NCBI GenBank assembly: GCA_002389785.1
Contig: DGQS01000211.1
Location: 1-5,046, forward strand
Reading direction: 5' to 3'
Source: Bacteroidetes bacterium UBA4408
GTDB lineage: Bacteria > Bacteroidota > Bacteroidia > UBA4408
Length of the DNA stretch: 5,046 nucleotides
Shown here: piece by piece, positions 1 through 5,046 of the stretch
Position numbering within the stretch: position 1 is the first letter of the stretch
Layout: the number at the start of each line of letters is the position of its first letter
Notes under the pieces: model-generated
What the model was told of the DNA's origin: nothing
The model's database searches: none
Seen by the model: only the letters and a program-made list of their open reading frames with translations
Program-made: the position numbers and the translations under genes

Positions 1-1723
1 GATCAGCATATCCATCCGAAAACAAATACAAACAATCGCCTTTTTCTAAATCTATCAGATGCTCTTCAAATTCCTGATTAGCTTTTGTATATCCGGCAAT
101 AGCCGATTTTGTAGCCTTTATTTCAATTAGATTGAACGAATTTTTCTTAATAATCCATAAAGGTCGGTTTGCACCGGCATAAGCAACTTGTGTGTTGGAT
201 AATCGAATGTATCCAATATCAATTCCATCGCCGGTAGCATCTTCAGCGGTCTGGCGAAGCGTTTCCTTAACACCATTATTCAAAGCCTTCAAAATTTTTC
301 CTGGCGAATTAAACTGAGCATTCGCAATGCGCGATTCCTTTACTCCTACCAAACTCATAAATGCCCCCGGAACGCCATGTCCGGTACAATCGGCAGCGGC
401 CAAAAATATTTCATTGTTACTTTTGTTGTAATAGTAAAAATCGCCACTCACAATATCCTTTGGCTTATACAAAATAAAAAAGTCACTTAAGTTTTTCTCA
501 ATCTCATGCATATCAGGCAAAATTGCCGATTGAATGCGTTTAGAGTAGTTAATACTATCGAGCACTTCATGATTCTTTTCTTCAATAATTTTCTTTTGTT
601 GAGTTATTTCTTGCTTCTGCGATTCGAGCAAAACATTTGCAGCTAACTTACTTCTATAATTGCGATACACTACAAACAAGGCGATGATAATAAAGCCAAT
701 CATGGCCACAATCATGATGTTAAGTACCTTTTGTAAGTTAAGCTCCTTTATAACTGTAATGTACTTTCCATTGAGTTTACTTAGTTCCTGTTGCAAATTT
801 TCGTATTCTTTTTTCTTAGTTGAAACCACACTATCTCGCAGCCCGAATTCTTGCTTGCTCAAATTAATACGATCTTCTGCTAATTTTATTTTTTCGTCAG
901 TTGATAAAGTTTCGGATTGTAATTGTTGATCGAGTTTTTGCTTTTGACTAACCACTTCATTCATTTTCAAATCAATTTCACGCTCCTTTTGTTTTATTTC
1001 ATTTTGCTTTCTAACAAAATCAGGATCTTCAGCGATGGGTTTCTGCTTAGCCTTGTGCACCACTTTTTCTTCCGGTTTTTTTGCGGTGCTTTGCTCAGTT
1101 AAACTAGGGGTTGTGCTTACCTGATTATCAGGTGCACTAACTGTTGAATTTTCAATACCCGTGGTGTTTTGTGCCTCATCATTAAAATCCATATCCGACG
1201 ATTCTTCATTCATACGAATTGTCTTTTTTGCCAATCCTACAAAACCACTGGTTAGTTTCAATCCTCCGTTTTGAATATTGCTTTTGTTAATTTCAAAACT
1301 CAATTTCCGATCAACCTGAATAAATGCAAGCATGGTTTTATCCATGTACAAGTTATTATCAGAAATAAGTAAACCTTTACTTTTTAAAGCCGCCAAATTA
1401 AATGCCGGAAACTTTGCAAAATCAACGTATAAAATTTCGCAGGGACCAACCTCTGCAATGGATGAATAAGTAATAATACGAATGAAAAATCTGCCTTCTT
1501 TTTTGCGGTTAGTAATTCGTTTCAATTCACTTACTAAATCCGGATGTGCACCTAAAAGTGCAATTCTAAAATCGCTAAGCTCACGTGGATTTTGCCATTC
1601 AATAGCGTGTGCAAATTTAAAAACTAGTCCAGCTTTTATTTTTGAATCCTTGTCAATTGCCTTAGCACTACCAATAAACAATACAAATGAAAAGATAGCT
1701 AGCAATAATTTAAAATACTTCAT
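1..1723 (-). CDS. Membrane-anchored SpoIIE/PP2C-type phosphatase with periplasmic YfiR-like (DUF4154) sensor domain, 3' end cut off
   Basis: Read on the minus strand from ATG 1723-1721, the frame stays open for 574 codons to the left edge. Residues 1-22 form a signal peptide (KLLLAIFSFVLFIG core, cleavage likely after AKA). Residues about 28-167 resemble the YfiR/DUF4154 periplasmic domain, with one Cys (C95, GPCEILYVDF). A polar linker follows, then a Lys/Glu/Gln-rich predicted coiled coil (about 230-326), one membrane span (about 332-353) followed by RNYRSK, and the SINYSKRIQSAILP linker (390-403) common in Bacteroidota phosphatases. The catalytic domain has YKPKDIVSGD (419-428), DCTGHG (445-450) and FSDGYAD (568-574); D428, D445 and D570/D574 are the expected metal-binding Asp residues. 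From family knowledge it should remove phosphate from Ser/Thr of a cytoplasmic protein; the periplasmic domain probably controls this (inference). The target is unknown. I estimate some 50-80 residues are missing. No Shine-Dalgarno site precedes the start, as is usual in this phylum. Confidence 0.92.
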   Translation of the reverse strand, partial: MKYFKLLLAIFSFVLFIGSAKAIDKDSKIKAGLVFKFAHAIEWQNPRELSDFRIALLGAHPDLVSELKRITNRKKEGRFFIRIITYSSIAEVGPCEILYVDFAKFPAFNLAALKSKGLLISDNNLYMDKTMLAFIQVDRKLSFEINKSNIQNGGLKLTSGFVGLAKKTIRMNEESSDMDFNDEAQNTTGIENSTVSAPDNQVSTTPSLTEQSTAKKPEEKVVHKAKQKPIAEDPDFVRKQNEIKQKEREIDLKMNEVVSQKQKLDQQLQSETLSTDEKIKLAEDRINLSKQEFGLRDSVVSTKKKEYENLQQELSKLNGKYITVIKELNLQKVLNIMIVAMIGFIIIALFVVYRNYRSKLAANVLLESQKQEITQQKKIIEEKNHEVLDSINYSKRIQSAILPDMHEIEKNLSDFFILYKPKDIVSGDFYYYNKSNNEIFLAAADCTGHGVPGAFMSLVGVKESRIANAQFNSPGKILKALNNGVKETLRQTAEDATGDGIDIGYIRLSNTQVAYAGANRPLWIIKKNSFNLIEIKATKSAIAGYTKANQEFEEHLIDLEKGDCLYLFSDGYAD

Positions 1724-1744
1724 AATTTAAACTTAAAAACTTTG

Positions 1745-1770
1745 CAAAAATAACTTGTATGCCCAGCAAG
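1745..1770 (-). promoter_or_regulatory. Promoter-like unit, proximal to the phosphatase gene
   Basis: On the minus strand this reads CTTGCTG (1770-1764), 11 bases, then TATTTTTG (1752-1745), a full match to the Bacteroidota -7 consensus TAnnTTTG. It ends 21 bases before the phosphatase start codon, so the leader would be very short. The TTG lies only 14 bases from the -7 box, shorter than the roughly 17-23 reported for Flavobacterium, so the upstream half may not be a true -33 box. The same arrangement recurs 74 bp further upstream. Confidence 0.4.
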
Positions 1771-1818
1771 CTTTATACTACAATTCGAAGATGAAGGTTT
1801 ACCTGGCCTGTGGTGAAT

Positions 1819-1844
1819 CAAATATAGAAATATTATTCAGCAAG
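1819..1844 (-). promoter_or_regulatory. Promoter-like unit, distal to the phosphatase gene
   Basis: On the minus strand this reads CTTGCTG (1844-1838), 11 bases, then TATATTTG (1826-1819), again a full TAnnTTTG match. It has the same heptamer, the same spacing and the same box as the unit at 1745-1770, in the same direction. If used, it would give a leader of roughly 90 bases before the phosphatase start. It could be a second promoter or a repeated regulator site. Confidence 0.35.
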
Positions 1845-1913
1845 TAAAAGTTTGAAGAAACAACAAAGCAAGTGAAATTTCGAGCGTATGGCAATGCTTG
1901 GTGCTACTGCATT

Positions 1914-2501
1914 TTATGTTGATTCATTGGTAAGCCATTTACCACTTTCGGGAGCTTGATAGCTCATTAATTTTTTAATTAAATCAAATGGATCGGAACT
2001 TATTTGGATACTTTTTAAATGCTGCTGTTGAATAAATCCGGTGTTATACATTTGAGTAACCAATTCCAATAAAGGAGCATAAAACTCGGCACAATTCAAC
2101 AATCCCATTGGTTTACTATGTAATCCCAGCTGTGACCATGTAAGCATTTCAAAAAATTCTTCCATGGTACCAAAGCCTCCTGGCAAAGCAATAACCGCAT
2201 CACACAATTCATTCATTTTGGATTTTCGTTCGTGCATGCTATTCACCAAAATTAAGTTCGATAAGCCATCATGTGCAATTTCTTTGCTACTCAAAAAACG
2301 GGGTAAAACACCAACAACCTTACCTCCATTTTGCAAAACTCCATCCGCAACTGCTCCCATTAATCCAATCTTTGCACCTCCATAAATTAGCTGTATTTCT
2401 TCCTTTGCCAGCAATTTACCTAATTCATATGCCACGGTTTTGTAACTCGAAACTGTGCCTTCGCTGGATCCACAAAAAACGGTAATACTCTTTATTTTCA
2501 T
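1914..2501 (-). CDS. LOG family (TIGR00730) Rossmann-fold protein, probable nucleoside 5'-monophosphate phosphoribohydrolase
   Basis: This is a complete 195-residue soluble protein, within the usual 180-200 residue range of the LOG/TIGR00730 family. Visible family marks are ITVFCGSS (6-13), YGGAKIGLMG (40-49, phosphate-binding loop), KVVGVLP (61-67), MHERKSKM (89-96) and the signature PGGFGTMEE (107-115). R92 and E115 match the conserved catalytic Arg and Glu. Characterised members split nucleoside monophosphates such as AMP or cytokinin riboside monophosphates into base and ribose 5-phosphate. In a non-plant-associated bacterium nucleotide salvage or clean-up is more likely than hormone synthesis, but this is inference. 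The start is ATG at 2501 with no clear Shine-Dalgarno site; the MKIKSITVFCGSS opening agrees with the family. It lies 70 bp downstream of the SulP gene on the same strand, with no terminator visible between them, so co-transcription is possible. Confidence 0.95.
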   Translation of the reverse strand: MKIKSITVFCGSSEGTVSSYKTVAYELGKLLAKEEIQLIYGGAKIGLMGAVADGVLQNGGKVVGVLPRFLSSKEIAHDGLSNLILVNSMHERKSKMNELCDAVIALPGGFGTMEEFFEMLTWSQLGLHSKPMGLLNCAEFYAPLLELVTQMYNTGFIQQQHLKSIQISSDPFDLIKKLMSYQAPESGKWLTNEST

Positions 2502-2571
2502 TAGCTAATAATAATACGATTAAAACAAATCAAATCATCTGAAAACAACACGTGGTGCCTATATCTTCCTT
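2502..2571. other. Short SulP-LOG spacer with a CACGTG near-palindrome
   Basis: This 70-bp gap holds no gene. Its only structure is CAACACGTGGTG at 2546-2557, a 12-bp palindrome around CACGTG with one mismatched pair. No T-run follows, so it is not an intrinsic terminator. No full TAnnTTTG box was found on the minus strand, which slightly favours transcription of the LOG gene from upstream. Confidence 0.35.
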
Positions 2572-4122
2572 TCAATGCAGGGCTGTAATATTAACAACTT
2601 GTACCTGAATCAGATTTAAGGTTATGTGTCGGTCATGTGCTTTATTTTTAAACTCGCTGATGGTTTCCAATATATCAAAATCGATAAAATTGCATTTGCT
2701 GCCGTCAATGGTTAAATTACTGTATTCAGGAATTGAATCCAATGCTTTTCGAAGTTTCACCTTATTTAAAAATGTAACATTGCTGTTAAGTTGAAGGTGG
2801 TAAGTTTCAATACCTAAATGCACAGTTTTGGAAATCTTATATTCTGCTTTAAAATTATTTTGAATAATAAAATACAAGGATACCAAGAGTCCAATACTTA
2901 CTCCTATTAATAAATCAGTTAGCAAGATAACCATTACTGTGATTGCAAAAGGTAAAAATTGCTTACTTCCCAACGTCCACATGTGTTTGTACAACTTTGG
3001 TTTTGTTAAATTATAACCTGTTACCAATAAAATCGAAGCCAGTGATGCATTAGGGATTTTATTGAGTATTTGCGGAAATATTACTACCGCAAGAAGTAAA
3101 AATAAACCATGGGTAAAGGATGCTAATTTACTTCGAGCACCGGCATCCACATTTGCCGCTCCTCTAACAACAACGGCAGTAATTGGCAAAGCTCCAAGTA
3201 CCCCACAAACCATATTCCAAATTCCCTGAGCAATTAGTTCCCGATTAACCGGTGTAATTCTATTTCGCTTATCCAATTTATCAACTGCTTCAATACACAA
3301 TAAAGTTTCCAAAGATGCCAATAAGCCAATTAAAATTCCGGCTTCCCAAATTTTCCCATTTGTAAAAAGTTGAGAAAAATCAGGGCTCACAATACTTGAT
3401 AAAAAATCAGAGGGTATGGTGACTAACTGTAACGGTTTAAACTGTGAAGCAGCACCGGAGTGGTTTACTAATTCTCCAAAAATAATTCCAACAAGAACTA
3501 CCAGTAAAGGAGCCGGCAATAAGTTGTTCTTCTTTGAAATCCAACGTTCGTAAAAAAAAAGTAGTGCTATCGATATTAAGCTAATAAGGATGGTACTTTT
3601 AGTACTATGAAATTCTAGATTATGCAAGCTGCTTTGTAAGTTGCCACTAGAAAACAAGCTGCTGAATCCGCTGGTCCAAAAATCGGGTTTATCATAACCT
3701 AAAGCCAAGGGTATTTGCTTCGCGATTAGTAACACTCCAATGGCAGCTAACATTCCTTTTATAACCGCTGATGGAAAATAGTTGGAAATACTTCCCAATT
3801 TCACCACACCTAGTACTAATTGAAATAAACCGGCAATTACAACTGCTACGCAAAACAAACGATAATCACCTAGAGTAAGTATGGTAGTAGCAACCAAGGT
3901 TGTTAATCCGGCTGCAGGTCCCGATACCGCCAATTGGGAACCACTTAATAACGAAACCAGCAATCCACCAACAATGCCCGAAACTAAACCTGCATACAAC
4001 GGTGCACCTGAAGCTAGCGCTATTCCCAAGCAAAGTGGCAGTGCTACTAAAAAAACGGTAAGTCCTGCCGGTAAATCGTGTCGTAACCAAATAATTCGAT
4101 AATATTTAATTGATCTTTTCAA
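2572..4122 (-). CDS. SulP family inorganic anion transporter with C-terminal STAS domain
   Basis: This 516-residue inner-membrane protein has the SulP layout. The first membrane segment follows HDLPAG (15-20). PLYAGLVSGIVGG (41-53) and GSQLAVSGPAAG (61-72) form the family signature and anion-site region. SLETLLCIEAVDKLD (270-284) and an NRELIAQGIWN segment (293-303) follow, with further hydrophobic segments to about 420. Residues about 430-510 form a short STAS domain (TIDGS 471-475, FIDFD 479-483). SulP proteins import or exchange anions such as sulfate, bicarbonate or dicarboxylates; the substrate cannot be told here, and no carbonic anhydrase or sulfate-assimilation gene is in view. The start is unusual: an in-frame TAA (4131-4129) lies nine bases upstream and the only start in the family-expected place is TTG 4122-4120, preceded at about ten bases by AGGAAA, a weak Shine-Dalgarno. 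The first in-frame ATG is residue 124, inside the transport domain. The STAS has Asp (D483) where SpoIIAA-type proteins carry the phosphorylated Ser. Confidence 0.94.
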   Translation of the reverse strand: MKRSIKYYRIIWLRHDLPAGLTVFLVALPLCLGIALASGAPLYAGLVSGIVGGLLVSLLSGSQLAVSGPAAGLTTLVATTILTLGDYRLFCVAVVIAGLFQLVLGVVKLGSISNYFPSAVIKGMLAAIGVLLIAKQIPLALGYDKPDFWTSGFSSLFSSGNLQSSLHNLEFHSTKSTILISLISIALLFFYERWISKKNNLLPAPLLVVLVGIIFGELVNHSGAASQFKPLQLVTIPSDFLSSIVSPDFSQLFTNGKIWEAGILIGLLASLETLLCIEAVDKLDKRNRITPVNRELIAQGIWNMVCGVLGALPITAVVVRGAANVDAGARSKLASFTHGLFLLLAVVIFPQILNKIPNASLASILLVTGYNLTKPKLYKHMWTLGSKQFLPFAITVMVILLTDLLIGVSIGLLVSLYFIIQNNFKAEYKISKTVHLGIETYHLQLNSNVTFLNKVKLRKALDSIPEYSNLTIDGSKCNFIDFDILETISEFKNKAHDRHITLNLIQVQVVNITALH

Positions 4123-4163
4123 AGTTTCTTAGTTTCCTGAAATCTTGTTCTTATTTAGTATAA

Positions 4164-4189
4164 CAAATATTCTTGATACTTAATTCAAA
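4164..4189 (-). promoter_or_regulatory. Possible SulP promoter
   Basis: On the minus strand TTTG (4189-4186) is followed after 14 bases by AATATTTG (4171-4164), one mismatch from the Bacteroidota TAnnTTTG box. The likely transcript start would lie about 35 bases before the TTG start codon. The TTG-to-box spacing of 14 equals that of the two units before the phosphatase gene. It overlaps the left arm of the inverted repeat at 4171-4243. In such AT-rich DNA a chance match is quite possible. Confidence 0.28.
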
Positions 4190-4243
4190 TAAATCTTAGC
4201 AATTCAAGAGAACACTAAGTTTAAGAAATACTGATTATCAAGA
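4171..4243. repeat. Nested inverted repeat upstream of the SulP gene
   Basis: The outer arms TCTTGATA (4171-4178) and TATCAAGA (4236-4243) are perfect 8-bp complements. Inside them CTTAA (4179-4183) can pair with TTAAG (4221-4225), and CTTAG (4195-4199) with CTAAG (4215-4219). The three stems nest in register, with about ten unpaired bases on the right side between the outer and middle stems. It may be an operator with spaced half-sites or a folded leader; AT-rich chance pairing is not excluded. Confidence 0.35.
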
Positions 4244-4673
4244 GTTCGCATACAACAAATTCTGTATTAAAGTACTAACATTTGTTTAGCATTATTGAAA
4301 ACTACCCAATTTAACTCACGAAAAATTTCTATTTAATTATTATAAATTATTAAAGTAGTGCACTTATTTCCTTGCGATTATAGGTTAATGAAAATATTAA
4401 TCAGCAAACATCCAATCTTAAAAATCCACCAGTACTTGTGTCTCCTTCTTGAAGTAAATACTCCTCAGTAGTTAAGCGCTCAATTACACAAAGAGGCAAA
4501 ATAACAGTTTGAAAAATTAACGCAAACCCTTTCAAATCACACTTTTGAATTTATATACCTTCAATTAATGTTGGTATAAAAGTACCGTTTCATCTTCCAC
4601 TAGTTAGTTATAAAAACGAAATAGTATTCTATTTTTTATACTTTCGTGAGTTTAATTCAGAAGCTAATTTAAC

Positions 4674-4705
4674 TTAATAAAAGAGGTAAAATCTCATTTT
4701 AATAA
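4674..4705. repeat. Imperfect inverted repeat upstream of the M16 peptidase gene
   Basis: TTAATAAAAGAG (4674-4685) pairs with CTCATTTTAATAA (4693-4705) around a 7-base loop, giving 11 pairs with one bulged A and one A-A mismatch. An overlapping alternative is the perfect 6-bp hairpin TAAAAT-ctc-ATTTTA (4687-4701). It sits about 80 bases before the peptidase start and could lie in its leader. No T-run follows it, so it is not a standard terminator. Confidence 0.3.
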
Positions 4706-4783
4706 TTTTATCCATCCAAGTGACAATTGAGATAAGACAATTACAAAACATCTAAACAAATTTACATAAGCATATTAACAGGT

Positions 4784-5046
4784 ATGAAATTCACAAAACA
4801 GTTTGCTAGTTACTTTATAAGTATCCTTTTACTACTTGTTGGGAATGTTAATGCAAAAACAGAAACCAACAGTATTTACAACTACGAAGTCATACCTAAT
4901 GACATTTTAGGTACACGCATTTATACGCTCGACAATGGTTTTAAAGTATATATGACAGTTTACAAAGACGCACCTCGAATTCAAACTTATGTTGCAGTAA
5001 AAACGGGAAGTAAAAATGATCCAGCCGATGCTACCGGTTTGGCCCA
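4784..5046 (+). CDS. Secreted M16 family (insulinase-like) zinc peptidase, N-terminal 87 residues only
   Basis: From ATG 4784 the frame runs open to the right edge. Residues 1-24 form a signal peptide (hydrophobic YFISILLLLVG core, cleavage likely after VNA), so the product should enter the periplasm. The following PNDILGTRIYTLDNGFKVYM (38-57) and PRIQTYVAVKTGSKNDP (64-80), then TGLA (84-87), match the start of M16 peptidases, where GLA is normally followed by HxxEH, the inverted zinc motif. The final two bases, CA, fit the expected His codon but the motif itself lies outside the window. Bacteroidota proteins with this opening are usually long two-unit enzymes of about 900-1000 residues that degrade peptides; that length is inferred from family knowledge. 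AGG lies too close to the ATG to serve as a normal Shine-Dalgarno site. It is divergent from the SulP gene and shows no functional link to it. Confidence 0.92.
   Translation, partial: MKFTKQFASYFISILLLLVGNVNAKTETNSIYNYEVIPNDILGTRIYTLDNGFKVYMTVYKDAPRIQTYVAVKTGSKNDPADATGLA

Larger units (their letters stand above)
4123..4783. other. Divergent 661-bp AT-rich intergenic region, no convincing gene
   Basis: This lies between the leftward SulP gene and the rightward M16 peptidase gene and should hold both promoters. The longest small ORF I noticed (27 codons, 4388-4471 plus) has no family resemblance or ribosome site. No tRNA, rRNA, intrinsic terminator or mobile-element end was found. Notable structures are inverted repeats at 4171-4243 and 4674-4705, and a GACAATT direct repeat at 4722-4728 and 4736-4742 (14-bp period). 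The best plus-strand -7 box towards the peptidase is TACTTTCG at 4639-4646, one mismatch from TAnnTTTG and without a partner TTG at a good distance. Confidence 0.6.

Noticed and set aside
660..929. Plus-strand open frame of 89 codons
   Set aside because: It is antisense to the phosphatase gene across its coiled coil and membrane span; the product is low-complexity and matches no family I know.
1482..1730. Plus-strand open frame of 82 codons
   Set aside because: It is antisense to the DUF4154 domain and signal peptide of the phosphatase, whose frame has clear domain support.
1791..1847. Plus-strand 18-codon ORF beginning MKVYLACGE
   Set aside because: It runs antisense through the distal promoter-like unit and has no supporting signals.
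1724..1913. Possible terminator after the LOG gene
   Set aside because: The best pairing (AAGCA with TGCTT across a long loop) is only 5 bp and has no T-run, so I do not call a terminator.
2164..2485. Two overlapping plus-strand frames inside the LOG gene
   Set aside because: Both are antisense shadows of a well-recognised conserved protein.
3866..4102. Small frames on both strands at the 5' end of the SulP gene
   Set aside because: They overlap the conserved SulP signature region in other frames and show no family features.
1..4122. Phosphatase, LOG and SulP genes as one partner-switching or defence operon
   Set aside because: The 190-bp gap with its own promoter-like units separates the phosphatase, no kinase or anti-sigma gene is present, and the STAS lacks the phospho-Ser. 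Shared strand alone is not enough.
4388..4471. Plus-strand 27-codon ORF beginning MKILISKHP
   Set aside because: It is too short, without a ribosome site, promoter or recognisable similarity; such ORFs are expected by chance in 660 bp.
4722..4742. GACAATT direct repeat with a 14-bp period
   Set aside because: Only two 7-bp copies in AT-rich sequence and no promoter box at a sensible distance; too weak to call a regulator site.

Overview
This is a 5.0-kb, AT-rich window from a member of the Bacteroidota. Three things support that placement. The proteins are close to typical Bacteroidota versions of their families: a SpoIIE-type phosphatase with the SINYSKRIQSAILP linker, a SulP transporter with a short degenerate STAS tail, and a secreted M16 peptidase with an LDNGxKVY start. 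Genes mostly lack a Shine-Dalgarno site. Promoter-like TAnnTTTG boxes occur upstream of genes. I cannot name a genus.

Layout. From 1 to 4122 three genes lie on the minus strand and read right to left: a SulP anion transporter (4122-2572), a LOG/TIGR00730 nucleotide-processing protein (2501-1914), and a membrane-anchored serine/threonine phosphatase (1723 to beyond the left edge). The SulP-LOG gap is 70 bp, so these two may be co-transcribed. The LOG-phosphatase gap is 190 bp and holds two promoter-like units, so the phosphatase probably has its own transcription start. A 661-bp AT-rich region without a convincing gene (4123-4783) separates this group from a divergent plus-strand gene for a secreted zinc peptidase of family M16, which leaves the window at the right edge just before its expected HxxEH motif.

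How the parts may work together. The phosphatase is the most interesting product. It has a signal peptide, a periplasmic YfiR-like (DUF4154) sensor domain, about 100 residues of predicted coiled coil, one membrane span, and a cytoplasmic SpoIIE/PP2C catalytic domain. It looks like a one-protein envelope-to-cytoplasm switch. SpoIIE phosphatases classically act on STAS domains and the nearby SulP has one, but its STAS carries Asp where the phosphorylated Ser would be, so a direct enzyme-substrate link is not supported. The other genes look like ordinary household functions: anion uptake, nucleotide clean-up and peptide degradation. There is no sign of mobile elements, CRISPR, tRNA or rRNA genes. 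I see no clear new multi-gene system. The points worth follow-up are the sensor-phosphatase architecture, the repeated promoter-like units in front of it, the TTG start of the SulP gene, and the inverted repeats in the large intergenic region.
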